Shown in pieces: positions 1 to 8,493 of a stretch of 32,156 nt of DNA. The notes under the pieces were generated by a model. The model ran no database searches and was not told where the DNA came from. It saw nothing but the letters and a program-made list of their open reading frames with translations. The DNA is from a bacterium (GTDB taxonomy: Bacteria; Desulfobacterota; Binatia; HRBIN30; CADEER01), in NCBI GenBank assembly GCA_030430165.1, contig JAUIGL010000076.1, positions 1 to 32,156 on the forward strand. The letters run 5' to 3'. The stretch's first letter is position 1; every line of letters begins with the position of its first letter. Position numbers and translations under genes: made by a program.

Positions 1-482
1 ATGGCGGCGATGTACGATTCTCGTTTGGTCCAGGCGGCGGCCATCGCCAGCGGCAACAGCCACTGCATGCGGTTGAGCTCCCAGGTGTAACGGGCGTCGC
101 CGAAGCGGCTGGAGTTGCGGTGGTTGAGTAGAATCGAGGGGCGCAGGGGCGCGCTGCGGCCGGTCGAGTAGTCGCAGCTCCAATCGATTGGTTCGCCCGA
201 TGGGCCGGCTTCGATCTCGAACACCGGACCGCGCCGGTCGATCCATGCGCTGGCGGCGTCGATCACCGCCTCGCGCAGCTCGTCGTCGACCGGTGGCGCC
301 TCGATCGCGACCGCTGCCTTGCCGGCTTCCGATTCGATTCTCTTGTCGCGTCCCGCGTACAAGCTGGCGAAGCTGCGGACGTCGCGCGACCGGGCGACGA
401 CCTCGGCCGCCGACATCGCGCGCAGGCGTCGCAACCACCATGCGGCGCTTTGGTCTCGGCGATGGGAGCGCGCGGGGGTCAT
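1..482 (-). CDS. Heparinase II/III family protein, N-terminal part (cut by window edge)
   Basis: An open frame on the minus strand starts at the ATG at 482 and runs off the left edge after 160 codons, so only the N-terminal part is present. An in-frame TAG lies five codons upstream, so 482 is the earliest ATG. The start region reads RRLRAMSAAEVVARSRD, matching the 'RLR-MSPAE' opening usual in bacterial heparinase II/III-like proteins. Near residues 138-148 it has DARYTWELNRM, the conserved '(D)xRxxWELNR' segment of the alpha/alpha-toroid domain. Members are polysaccharide lyases or lyase-like proteins acting on uronic-acid glycans, and are often encoded inside exopolysaccharide clusters. The catalytic beta-sandwich part lies outside the window, so activity cannot be judged. 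It is divergent from the oxidoreductase gene at 613, with a 130-bp spacer that could hold both promoters; I see no convincing box in it. Confidence 0.85.
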   Translation of the reverse strand, partial: MTPARSHRRDQSAAWWLRRLRAMSAAEVVARSRDVRSFASLYAGRDKRIESEAGKAAVAIEAPPVDDELREAVIDAASAWIDRRGPVFEIEAGPSGEPIDWSCDYSTGRSAPLRPSILLNHRNSSRFGDARYTWELNRMQWLLPLAMAAAWTKRESYIAA

Positions 483-612
483 GTCGCGACAGCTCTATCG
501 GGAAACGGGGCGGGGTGCGAAAGGAAGCCAGCGTCGCTGGTTCGCTGGCGGTTGGCAAATTGCGTCGTCGCAAGGGTTGTGTCAGCTAATCGGCCCCTGG
601 GGGCATCAGACC

Positions 613-1593
613 GTGACGAGGATTGCGCATATTGGACTCGGAACCCGCGGCCTGCATTGGCTGGAGATCGTCGGCAAGACGCCGGGTGTCGAGTCGGTTG
701 CGCTGGTCGAACCCCGACTCGAGGGCTGCGACGAACGCGACGGAGTGCCGGTGTTTGCCAGCGCGTCCGCTGCGCTCGCAGAGATCGCTGCCGACGCAGC
801 GATCGTCGCCGCGCCGATCGCCGAGCACGTTGCCCTGACGCGCGCGTGCGTCGCCGCCGGGCTCGCGGTTCTGGTCGAGAAGCCGTTGGCGCCCACCCTC
901 GGCGAGGCCCTTGCGCTCTCCGAGCTCGGCGGCCGGGTGATCGCCGGTCAGAGCCAGCGCTTCTGTCGGGTCGAGCGCGGCCTGCGCGAGCTGGTCGGCG
1001 GCGGCATCGTCGGCCGGGTCGAGGTGGTTCGCTGCGCCGTGCGGCGCACCCGGCGCGCCGCTGATCTCGCCGATTTGGATTACGCGCAGTTGCTGGAGGA
1101 TGCGGTCCACCACTTCGACAGCCTGCGATCTATCCTCGGCAGCGACGCCGCCAGCGTTCGTGCATGCTGCTTCAATCCGACCGGAAGCGACTACCGGCAC
1201 GGCGCGGCGACACAGGCTCTGATCGAAATGCGGAACGGGGTCCACGTCCAGTACTCCGGGTCCCTGGTGGCGAACGGCTACTCGTACACTTGGTGGATCG
1301 AGGGAGACGCCGGTGTCTTGTGGAGCGATCGCAAGCGCATCCTGTTTCGACCGCGCGGCAGTCGCTGGTTTCGGCCGGCCAGGTTCGGGCCGGTTCCACC
1401 GGCCGACGCCTCGCCCTACCCGCAAGAAGGGACGGGCTCGCTACTCGCCGCGTTGGTGGGCGGCGAGGCGGAGACGGCGCTCGCCGATAACCTCCAGACC
1501 TTGGCGATGGTGGAAGCGAGTCGGATTGCCGATCGGGAATCGCGCGAGGTCGATGTCGGCGCGTTGCTCGACCGGCGCGGGGCCGGGCAATGA
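613..1593 (+). CDS. Gfo/Idh/MocA family oxidoreductase (first of a tandem pair)
   Basis: Predicted NAD(P)-dependent sugar or sugar-nucleotide oxidoreductase of 326 residues. The frame is open far upstream, but homology to the next gene begins at the GTG at 613 (VTRIAHIGLGTRGLHW), where the Rossmann glycine motif GLGTRG starts at residue 8. The hallmark EKP motif is at residues 89-91 (VLVEKPLAP), and a DAVHHFD segment in the C-terminal domain supplies the usual catalytic His region. The protein is clearly paralogous to the next gene over its whole length (shared GTRG-HW, VEKPLA, HHFDS-R, GAAT-ALIE, GSRW-RP, PYP-EGT-SLL). Its stop overlaps the next ATG by four bases (ATGA), so the two are co-translated. 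Substrate is unknown. Setting next to a heparinase-like gene and a glycosyltransferase suggests a role in making or remodelling a polysaccharide sugar. Confidence 0.85.
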   Translation: MTRIAHIGLGTRGLHWLEIVGKTPGVESVALVEPRLEGCDERDGVPVFASASAALAEIAADAAIVAAPIAEHVALTRACVAAGLAVLVEKPLAPTLGEALALSELGGRVIAGQSQRFCRVERGLRELVGGGIVGRVEVVRCAVRRTRRAADLADLDYAQLLEDAVHHFDSLRSILGSDAASVRACCFNPTGSDYRHGAATQALIEMRNGVHVQYSGSLVANGYSYTWWIEGDAGVLWSDRKRILFRPRGSRWFRPARFGPVPPADASPYPQEGTGSLLAALVGGEAETALADNLQTLAMVEASRIADRESREVDVGALLDRRGAGQ

Positions 1594-2621
1594 CCATTCG
1601 CGTGGTTCACGTCGGTGTCGGTACGCGCGGCAGACATTGGCTCGATATCGTCGCCGAGAGCGACGGGTTCGAGTCGGTGGCGTGTGTCGATTCCGATCCG
1701 CAGGCGCTCACCGCGGTCGGCGGTCGCCACCGATCCGTGGCGACCTTCGAGAGCGTGGCGGACGCGCTTACTTCGGTGCAGGCTGACGCGGCGCTGCTTT
1801 GCTCGCCATCGCACCTGCACGCGCCGCAGGCGATCGAGTTGCTCGGAGCGGGTTTGGCGGTCCTGGTGGAGAAGCCGCTGGCTCGCGATGTTGCCGAGGC
1901 GCGGGGTGTCCTCGCCGCCGAACGGTCGTCGGGCAAACCGGTCGTGGTTGCGGAGAACTACCGGTTTGCGCGAGCCGAGCGCACCCTGCGCGCGTTGGTG
2001 GCCGACGGCAGGCTGGGAGAGATCCGATCGGTCAGCTTCATCGACCGCCGTCGCCAGCCGCCGCAGGAGCAGGGGCAATGGGTAGGCGCGGGCGATCACC
2101 CGCAGCTCAGCGAGATCGCGGTTCACCATTTCGATAGTATGCGCGCGATCTTCGGCGCCCGGCCGGTGAGTCTCAGCGCTCGCAGCTGGAACCCACCGAG
2201 CAGCGCCTACCGCGCCGGCGCGGCGACCGAAGCTCTGATCGAGCTCGCCGGCGGTATCCGGATCGAGTACCTCGGCACGCTCACCTCGCACCGCTATTCG
2301 TGCGGCATCTCGATCGAGGGCGAGCGCGGCGCGTTGTGGAGCAATCGGCGCCAGGTTCTGTGGAGGCCTGCCGGCAGTCGGTGGTATCGCCCGGTGCGCC
2401 TGGTTCGCGTGCCCGCGGGCGATGCCAAGCCCTATCCGCGTGAAGGCACCGCCTCGCTGCTCGAAGGATTGCGGCGCGCCTTGGCAGGCCAGCCGGCGGA
2501 AACCTCGGCGGCGGACAACCTGTGGACGATCGCGATGTTGGAGGCGGCGATTCGCTCCGATCGCGAGGCGCGCAGCGTGCGCATCGACGAGCTCTTGTCG
2601 CGAGCGGATGCCGGCGAGTAG
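1590..2621 (+). CDS. Gfo/Idh/MocA family oxidoreductase (second of a tandem pair)
   Basis: A 343-residue predicted NAD(P)-dependent oxidoreductase. It opens MTIRVVHVGVGTRGRHW, a Rossmann glycine motif at the extreme N-terminus, followed by Asp residues after the second strand (ACVDSDPQ) that usually bind the adenosine ribose of NAD. The EKP motif lies in VLVEKPLARDVAEA, and the C-terminal domain carries the EIAVHHFDSMR segment. Start at 1590 is fixed by the ATGA overlap with the upstream paralogue and the family N-terminus. The two paralogues align without large gaps, pointing to local duplication followed by divergence, possibly to act on two related sugars or on successive steps. The GT4 gene follows after 12 bases, so the three probably form one operon. 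Confidence 0.87.
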   Translation: MTIRVVHVGVGTRGRHWLDIVAESDGFESVACVDSDPQALTAVGGRHRSVATFESVADALTSVQADAALLCSPSHLHAPQAIELLGAGLAVLVEKPLARDVAEARGVLAAERSSGKPVVVAENYRFARAERTLRALVADGRLGEIRSVSFIDRRRQPPQEQGQWVGAGDHPQLSEIAVHHFDSMRAIFGARPVSLSARSWNPPSSAYRAGAATEALIELAGGIRIEYLGTLTSHRYSCGISIEGERGALWSNRRQVLWRPAGSRWYRPVRLVRVPAGDAKPYPREGTASLLEGLRRALAGQPAETSAADNLWTIAMLEAAIRSDREARSVRIDELLSRADAGE

Positions 2622-2633
2622 GGCGGAGCGATC

Positions 2634-3743
2634 GTGCCGACCACGCCCGAGTCTGCTCCGCCGCGACGGGTAACCGTCGTCGGTCCGGTGGTGCCGCTGC
2701 GCGGCGGGATCGCCGCGCACACGACTGCCCTGTGCCGGGTGTTGGCGGGACGGGCAACGCTCCAGGTGCTGTCGTTCCGCCGCCAGTTCCCGCAGCGCTG
2801 GTACCCGGGGGCGAGTCAGTACACGCAAGCCGAGCCCTACCGAGGCGCGGATTTCTCGATCGATTCGATGCATCCGCCGACCTGGTCGAAGGCGCTCGAA
2901 GCCATCGCCGACTTTGCGCCCGACGTGGTCTTGATCCCGTGGTGGTCGGCTTACCTGGGCGTGTGTCTCGGTACGATCGCGCGCGGCTGCCGGCGGCGCG
3001 GCTTGGCGGTGCGCTACCTCTGTCACAACACCGTCGACCACGAACGCCGTTGGTGGAAGGCGGCGGTGGCGCGGTTGGCTTGGGGATACGGCAGCTCGTT
3101 CATCGTCCACACCGATCGCGATCGCGAGAGGATCGAGCAGCTGCAGCCCGGGGTCGATGTTCGCGTCGTGCCCTTTCCCTCGCTCGAGGGGTTTCCCGCG
3201 CCCGCGCAACCTCTGCCTCGTCGCGCCGAGCTCGAGCTGCTCTTCTTCGGTTTCGTCCGACCGTACAAAGGTCTCGAGGTGCTGCTCGAGTCGATCTCGC
3301 TGATTCGGTCGAAGTCGGTCTTGCTGACGGTTGCCGGCGAGCTGTGGTGCCCGGTGGAGGAGGTGCGCGACCGGATACGCCGCCTCGGCATCGAAGATCG
3401 GGTCGAGCTCTTGCCGCGCTACGTCGACGATGTCGAGGTCGCGGGGCTGTTCGAGCGAGCCGATGCGGTGGTGTTGCCGTATCGCAGCGGCGGCGCGAGT
3501 GGAGTTGCCGCCATCGCCTATGGCTTCGGAAAGCCGATCGTCGCCAGTCGAATCGGCGGCCTGACGGAAGTGGTCGACGAGGAGGAGACCGGCTTCCTGG
3601 TCGAGCCCGGCTCGCCGGCGGCGCTGGCCCGAGTATTGGAGGCCGAGGTTTCGCGCGAGCGAGCGGCGGCGATGGCGGCTGCAATCGAACGCCGCGCGCG
3701 ATCGCTGACGTGGGGCGCGGTCGCGCGCGAAGTCCTGCGTTGA
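2634..3743 (+). CDS. Glycosyltransferase family 4 (GT-B)
   Basis: A 369-residue retaining glycosyltransferase of the GT4 type, expected to act in the cytoplasm on a lipid-linked glycan. It starts at a GTG at 2634 preceded by a GGGCGGAG purine-rich stretch. The N-terminal GT-B domain opens with VTVVGPVVPLRGGIAAHT, the glycine-rich acceptor-side loop. The second domain starts around residue 200 with LLFFGFVRPYKGLEVLLES, the typical 'G-xxxxYKG' strand. The donor-binding region SGGASGVAAIAYGFGKPIV then IGGLTEVVDEEETGFLVEPG matches GT4 enzymes, although the first acidic residue of the classical E-x7-E pair is not obvious. It is the last gene of the plus operon. The convergent gene begins only 9 bases away, with no clear terminator hairpin between them. 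Confidence 0.88.
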   Translation: MPTTPESAPPRRVTVVGPVVPLRGGIAAHTTALCRVLAGRATLQVLSFRRQFPQRWYPGASQYTQAEPYRGADFSIDSMHPPTWSKALEAIADFAPDVVLIPWWSAYLGVCLGTIARGCRRRGLAVRYLCHNTVDHERRWWKAAVARLAWGYGSSFIVHTDRDRERIEQLQPGVDVRVVPFPSLEGFPAPAQPLPRRAELELLFFGFVRPYKGLEVLLESISLIRSKSVLLTVAGELWCPVEEVRDRIRRLGIEDRVELLPRYVDDVEVAGLFERADAVVLPYRSGGASGVAAIAYGFGKPIVASRIGGLTEVVDEEETGFLVEPGSPAALARVLEAEVSRERAAAMAAAIERRARSLTWGAVAREVLR

Positions 3744-3752
3744 GCCGCTGGC

Positions 3753-5306
3753 TCAGCTGGCGAAGAGATCGGCTCGCCCTGACATGTTCGCGGGGTGGGC
3801 GATGCCGAAGAAGTCGAGAATGCTCGGCGCGAAATCGAGGATGTGGGCGCCCTCGACGCGTTGCCCGCCGGCGATCCCCGGTCCGGTCGCCAGGCTGAAG
3901 GCTCGCGGGTGGTGGTTGCCGGTGTAGAAGGGCGAGAGCTCGTAGCCGGCGCATTCGTGGGTGATCGTGCCGAGCGCGGGGCTGGCGATCGACGTCGTAA
4001 TGCGGGCCTGCGGGTTCCAGTGGACCAGGAGGTCGGGCAGGTTGCGGCGCAGCGGACCGTCGAAGAGCTGGTCGCTGAGCTCGACTGACGACGCGGCCTT
4101 GATGCCATTGGCGGGGTTGACCAGCTCATCGAGCATGATGCGGAGGTCGTTGCAGAGCGCCTCGAGCTCGTCGCCGGGAGGTACGGTTCCCTGAGGATCG
4201 CGGCCGCGCAGGTTGACGCGCAGGAATCCTTCGTTGGCGTTGTCGATGGGGAAGACCTTGGTGCGCTCCCATGCGGTCCCCGTCGTTTTCCAGCGCATGC
4301 TGAGCTTCTGGTTGACCGAGCCCGGAAGCAGATTGCGCGAGACAACGGCGCGAAGCTCGCGCGGGATCAAATTGCGCAGGGTTGCCAGCAAGTCGCGCTT
4401 TTCGCCTCCGGCACCGCCCTCGCCCGGCGCGTTGAGCAATGCCGTCTTGGTCAGCATCGGTTTGAGCAGATGAGAGCCGCTGTAGTTCGGCCCCATCCCG
4501 TCGCCGGACGTGACGAGGACGACGGTCTCGGGACCGGCGGCTTCGGCGAGTCGACCGATGGCCGTATCGATGGCGACGTAGACGTCACGCAGCGCCGATT
4601 GCAGCGCCGGGTCCGCATCCGTCTGGTGACTCGGGTAGTCGGAGTCCTGGTAGTGCCAGAAATAGTGACCGGCGGGATGCGGCTCGGCGAAGACACCGAG
4701 GAAGAAGTCCCACGGCCTTTCCCGCATCAGCCAGAGAAGCACTTCGGTCTTGTGTTCGACCGCCTCGAGCAGCCGTTCGCGAAAGCCCAGCGGGTCGGGC
4801 GGCGGCGTCATGCCGACCCTGCTGTGGTCCTCGGCCGGATAGGTGCCGAAGCGACGCTCGATTTCCGGCGCCAGGGACTGCGGGAGGATGCGCGTACCGT
4901 GGAAATGGGTCCAGGTGCCCCAGTCGACGAGCTGGGTCGCGGTTGCGGAATCCACCGGGCAGCTCATGAAGGCGTCGGCGACGATGCAGCTCTTGCCGTG
5001 GTCGCTCAGCGTCTTCCAAACCCAGGGATGCGGGCACGCGGCGGGGTCGGGGCGCACCGGGGCCTGCTCTCCGTCGCGCATGACGAAGGCGTGGTAGAGC
5101 CCGTGGTGATCCGGCGCGACGCCGGTGTAGAGCGACGGCCAGGCCGACACGTGCATGTGTTCGGCGGTCGTCTGCATCGGCCGCCAGGTTCCCGCTACTC
5201 GCATCGAGGACAGGTTCGGCAGCGAGCCGTCGGTGCACCAGCGATCGATCAGTTGGCGATCGGCGGCGTCGAGTCCGATCACCAGCATGCGTGCTCGCGC
5301 GCTCAT
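3753..5306 (-). CDS. AlkP-superfamily phosphohydrolase/phosphodiesterase-like protein
   Basis: A 517-residue protein of the alkaline phosphatase/nucleotide pyrophosphatase superfamily (COG3379-like). ATG at 5306 is chosen because MLVIGLDAAD, with the first metal Asp (D13), follows directly; the open frame upstream belongs to other genes. The nucleophile region is HVSAWPSLYTG (residues 52-62) followed by P-x-x-HG. Further blocks are EPHPAGHYFWH (metal-binding D/H-GH region), TSGDGMGPNYSG where most members have S-D/L-HG, a GFLRVNLRGRDPQG strand typical of this subfamily, and TGNHHPRAF near the C-terminus (third metal His). No signal peptide or membrane segment is seen, so it should be cytoplasmic. 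It is the last gene of a four-gene minus operon with a paralogue two genes upstream. Substrate is unknown; a phosphorylated sugar or glycan-phosphodiester is plausible from context only. Confidence 0.82.
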   Translation of the reverse strand: MSARARMLVIGLDAADRQLIDRWCTDGSLPNLSSMRVAGTWRPMQTTAEHMHVSAWPSLYTGVAPDHHGLYHAFVMRDGEQAPVRPDPAACPHPWVWKTLSDHGKSCIVADAFMSCPVDSATATQLVDWGTWTHFHGTRILPQSLAPEIERRFGTYPAEDHSRVGMTPPPDPLGFRERLLEAVEHKTEVLLWLMRERPWDFFLGVFAEPHPAGHYFWHYQDSDYPSHQTDADPALQSALRDVYVAIDTAIGRLAEAAGPETVVLVTSGDGMGPNYSGSHLLKPMLTKTALLNAPGEGGAGGEKRDLLATLRNLIPRELRAVVSRNLLPGSVNQKLSMRWKTTGTAWERTKVFPIDNANEGFLRVNLRGRDPQGTVPPGDELEALCNDLRIMLDELVNPANGIKAASSVELSDQLFDGPLRRNLPDLLVHWNPQARITTSIASPALGTITHECAGYELSPFYTGNHHPRAFSLATGPGIAGGQRVEGAHILDFAPSILDFFGIAHPANMSGRADLFAS

Positions 5307-5311
5307 TCGTT

Positions 5312-5713
5312 TCAGCCGGTGAGCGGGCGAACGATCAGAACCGAGAGGCCGACGATCGCGAATGCGGTCAGGATGTAAGCGTAAACCAGCTTCGAGGGGC
5401 GGTTGCCGACGACGATCTGCAGCGCGACCAGAACCAGCACGAGCCCGATCTTGGCCCAAACGAGCTTGCCCCACGAAGTGGCGATGAGCTCCGCCGAGAA
5501 CAAGCGGCTGACGGAGATGCCGCGGTGGTAGAGCATGAACACTCCGGTCGGCCAGAGGACTGCTTGCGCGTACCAACCGATGCCGCCCAGGCGTCGCTCG
5601 AACAGCTTCGAGAAGAAACGCGTGCTCTGCGGGTCGCCGAAGAACATGGCGCCGATCCACAAGCAGACCGTCAGGATGTGCGCGGTGACTGCGATCCGGT
5701 AGGCGATGTCCAT
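5312..5713 (-). CDS. Small CopD/DUF2269-like four-helix membrane protein
   Basis: A 133-residue integral membrane protein with four hydrophobic segments, approximately residues 5-25, 46-62, 82-104 and 110-130. The first helix contains AHILTVCLWIGAMFF, the His plus W-x-G pattern seen in CopD-domain and DUF2269-type proteins, and YHRG follows the second helix, so there are two potential membrane-embedded His ligands. It is squeezed between two AlkP-superfamily genes with gaps of 3 and 5 bases, so it is surely translated with them. Function is unknown. A role in transporting, sensing or binding a metal or haem is what the fold family would suggest, but the operon setting gives no independent support for copper. 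Confidence 0.75.
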   Translation of the reverse strand: MDIAYRIAVTAHILTVCLWIGAMFFGDPQSTRFFSKLFERRLGGIGWYAQAVLWPTGVFMLYHRGISVSRLFSAELIATSWGKLVWAKIGLVLVLVALQIVVGNRPSKLVYAYILTAFAIVGLSVLIVRPLTG

Positions 5714-5716
5714 GAG

Positions 5717-7222
5717 TCAGGCGAGTAGCGAGGTGCCGTGCATGTGGGGCGCGGGATCGACTCCGAGCAGACCGAGAATCGTCGGGGCGAGATCTACCAG
5801 GTGAGGGCGCCCATCCCAAGGATCGTCGCCGCCGGTGGGCGCGGCGGCTGCCGGTCGGAGGGGGCGCGCGGCGCCGCACACCAAGGCGAAGCCGCGGCGC
5901 GAGTGGGTGCCGGGTCGGCGGTCCGGATTCTCCAGTGCGACGGTTCCGATTCGTTCCGACCGCAGAGCGTGAATCGGAGCGTCGTCGGCCCAGCCGACGA
6001 TGACGTCGGGCAGGTGCTCCTGCATCGGCCCGGGGAAGATCTGGTTGCGCAGATGGACTTCGCGTACCGCCGGCCTGCCGGTAGCGGGGTTCTCGAGACT
6101 GGCGAACGCTTCGCGCAGCTCGTTGCAGACGCTGTCGTACTCGGCTCCCGGTTGCACGATTCCTTGCGGCTCGCGGCCTCTGAGATTGACCCGGATGCAG
6201 CCCTCGAGGTCGCTGGGCAGGGCGAAGGCGCGGCTCGCGCTCCAGTCGATCGCGGCGTCCTGCATACCGGCGCCGACGCGATCGCGCAGCCACCAGGGCA
6301 GGGCGTCGGCGATGGCGCGCCGAAGGTTGGAAGGCACGGCCGACTTGAGGCGGCCGGCGAGCGAGGCCGCGGAAACCGTTCCGGCCTCTGGTTCGGCCGT
6401 GAATCCGAGCTGGCGCAGTACCGCCGGGACCAGATGCCAGCCGCAGCGGTTGGGCGCGGCGCCCTCCCCGCTGGTCACCACCACGGCGGTGTCGTCCCCG
6501 AGAGCTTCGCCCAGCTGGCCGATTGCCGTGTCGACCGCGGCGTAGACGCGCAGCAAGCGATCGGGATCGGCCAAGAAGTAGTGGCCGGCCGGATGGAGCT
6601 CGCAGAAGGAGAGTACCGCCAGGTCCCAGTCGCTTTGCAGCTGCGCCGCGCCAGTGCGGCGCTTGTACTCGATGCTGCGCAGGAGTCGCTTCTCGAGATC
6701 GTCGAGATCCGGCAGCCGGGCGCCGAGCTGCTTGGCCTCGATTCCCAGCGGGTAGTCACCGAACTGGCGGCGCAGCTCGGCGAGCAGCGAATCGGGTCGG
6801 GAAGCTCGCTCGCCGTACCAAGCCCAGGTGCCCCAGTCGAAGATCGCGCGGCCGGCGAATCCGGCTTCGGGGAACGTCTCCGGCACGTCGTAGACGAGGC
6901 ATCTTTTCCCCGCCTGGTCGGCGCGGTGCCAGAACGTATGACACCCGTACTGCTCGTCGGTGATCAGTTGTGGCGTCTGATGTCCCGGGGTCGGTTGGTA
7001 GGGATAGTAGACTCCGTGCGTTCCCGGCCCGGCGCCGGTGGCGAAGGTGGGCCAGGTCGAGGTGTGCAACACCTCGGCAGTGCTGCGCAAATCGAACCAG
7101 CATCCGTTCTGCGCCAGCCGCGCGAGGACCGGCAGGCGGCCTTCGTCGGACCACTTGCGGATCAGCGTGCCGTCGCCCATGTCGAGACAGATGACGGCGA
7201 CGCGCTGCGCTTCGCTCGTCAT
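5717..7222 (-). CDS. AlkP-superfamily phosphohydrolase/phosphodiesterase-like protein (paralogue)
   Basis: A 501-residue paralogue of the protein encoded at 3753-5306. Start ATG at 7222 overlaps the stop of the upstream glycosyltransferase (ATGA) and directly precedes RVAVICLDMGD with the first metal Asp (D14). The nucleophile region is HTSTWPTFATG (residues 53-63), followed by PGTHG. It shares ELHPAGHYF, TSGEGAAPNRCG, CIRVNLRGREPQG, LPDVIVGW and RPGTHSRRGF with its paralogue, the last providing the third metal-binding His. As in the paralogue, the usual S-D/L-HG motif reads SGEG. Length and order of blocks are normal for the family and no signal peptide is present. Function unknown; probably hydrolyses or transfers a phospho- or sulfo-ester in the cytoplasm during glycan assembly. 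Confidence 0.82.
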   Translation of the reverse strand: MTSEAQRVAVICLDMGDGTLIRKWSDEGRLPVLARLAQNGCWFDLRSTAEVLHTSTWPTFATGAGPGTHGVYYPYQPTPGHQTPQLITDEQYGCHTFWHRADQAGKRCLVYDVPETFPEAGFAGRAIFDWGTWAWYGERASRPDSLLAELRRQFGDYPLGIEAKQLGARLPDLDDLEKRLLRSIEYKRRTGAAQLQSDWDLAVLSFCELHPAGHYFLADPDRLLRVYAAVDTAIGQLGEALGDDTAVVVTSGEGAAPNRCGWHLVPAVLRQLGFTAEPEAGTVSAASLAGRLKSAVPSNLRRAIADALPWWLRDRVGAGMQDAAIDWSASRAFALPSDLEGCIRVNLRGREPQGIVQPGAEYDSVCNELREAFASLENPATGRPAVREVHLRNQIFPGPMQEHLPDVIVGWADDAPIHALRSERIGTVALENPDRRPGTHSRRGFALVCGAARPLRPAAAAPTGGDDPWDGRPHLVDLAPTILGLLGVDPAPHMHGTSLLA

Positions 7223-8466
7223 CGCTTCCTCGGGCCAGGTCGGTTGGCGCAGCTCGCTCGGCGCTCTGCGAGCACGTCGCCGCAGATCTCGGCGTAGCGC
7301 GCCGCGGTGGTCGACCAACTCACGTAGGCGACTCTGTGCCGCGCTCGCTCGCCCATTGCCGCCAACCGATCGCGCGGCGGCAGGGTCGTGAGAAGCGCCG
7401 CCCATCGGTCGGCTTCGTTGGCGAGGAGAAAGCCGGTCTCCCCGTCCTCGACGAGCCGCGCGATCGGTCCGCTCGGCACGCTGGCCACCGGGCGCGCGCA
7501 GGCCATGTACTCGGGGATCTTCAGGGTCGCGAACTGTACCCGATGGTCGTGGAAAGCGCTCGCGCGGTACGGGGCGAGGCACAAGTCGGCGCAGGCGATC
7601 AGGCCGGGGATCCGCTCCGCTGCGAGGGCTCCGTGGAAACGGACCGGTAGTCCGGCGTCCTCGGCGAGACCCTCGCACTCCGCTCGCGCCGGACCGTTGC
7701 CGGCGATGTGCACTTCGACGTTTGCCCGGCTCTGCGCCAGCCCGCGCAGCATCGGCTCGAGGTCGTGGTAGAAGTCGATCCCGCCTGTGTACACGAGCAC
7801 CGTGCGATCGGCGGGAATCGAGTGTCGGCGGCGCGCCTCGAGTTGCGGCTCGGGTTGGAAGCAATCGTGGTCGACGCCGAGCGAAACGACGTCGGTGCGC
7901 CGCGGATCGACGCCGCGCCGTGAGGCGACGGCCGCGGCTAGCTCCTCGCTCTCGCAGATGACTCGGTCGGCGCGGCGCGAGCAGGCGCCGGCGACGGTCT
8001 GGGCGAGCAGGTGCAGGGTGTAGCGCGCCAGGTCGCGCGGCTGCCGGATCGGTTCGGCCCAGTGGCGCGAGTCGTTCTCGACCAGGACCGCCGCGGTTCC
8101 CGCAGATTGCACCTCACGGCAGAGGAACCCCGACAGACGCCAGCCTTTCTCGAGCACGATGTCGAAGTCGCGCGCCGCTTCGCGGCCGAAGGCGCGCAAG
8201 CGAGCCAGGTTGGCCCAGTGGCGCAGCGGATCGAGCCCGCGCGCGGCGACACCGTCGGCCGACGATGATTGCGGCAAGGGGGTACGATCGATGGCGCGGA
8301 TGGGAAACGGGCTCGGCTCGACCCGGTCGGGAAGTTGCGCGAAGGCGACGGTGACATCCGCCAGTGCGGACAGCTCGCGAGCCACGGCGAGAATGTTCCT
8401 CGTCGTGCCCGCTGTCGGTACGAGCGCGCTTCCCGGGGCAGCGTAGAGAATCGAGGTGCGTCGCAT
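7219..8466 (-). CDS. Glycosyltransferase family 4 (GT-B)
   Basis: A 415-residue GT4-type glycosyltransferase, first gene of the minus operon. It begins MRRTSILYAAPGSALVPTAGTTRN, a GT-B N-terminal strand and loop. The donor domain has VLVYTGGIDFYHDLEPMLRGL, HIAGNGPAR, RFHGAL and IPEYMACARPVASVPSGPIARLVEDGETGFLL, the last being the donor-nucleotide site with the conserved Glu (EYMAC). The C-terminus is Arg-rich (ASCANRPGPRKR). The four-base overlap with the next gene links it to the two AlkP-like proteins. The promoter must lie between 8467 and about 8700, an interval partly occupied by a MITE-like element only 28 bases from the start codon. Confidence 0.87.
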   Translation of the reverse strand: MRRTSILYAAPGSALVPTAGTTRNILAVARELSALADVTVAFAQLPDRVEPSPFPIRAIDRTPLPQSSSADGVAARGLDPLRHWANLARLRAFGREAARDFDIVLEKGWRLSGFLCREVQSAGTAAVLVENDSRHWAEPIRQPRDLARYTLHLLAQTVAGACSRRADRVICESEELAAAVASRRGVDPRRTDVVSLGVDHDCFQPEPQLEARRRHSIPADRTVLVYTGGIDFYHDLEPMLRGLAQSRANVEVHIAGNGPARAECEGLAEDAGLPVRFHGALAAERIPGLIACADLCLAPYRASAFHDHRVQFATLKIPEYMACARPVASVPSGPIARLVEDGETGFLLANEADRWAALLTTLPPRDRLAAMGERARHRVAYVSWSTTAARYAEICGDVLAERRASCANRPGPRKR

Positions 8467-8493
8467 GGTGAGCCTGAGCTTCGGTCGCAGACA

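Noticed and set aside
1416..3209. Long open frame on the minus strand (about 600 codons) opposite the oxidoreductase pair
   Set aside because: It lies antisense to two well-recognised genes, has an Arg/Asp/His-rich composition typical of high-GC shadows and resembles no family.
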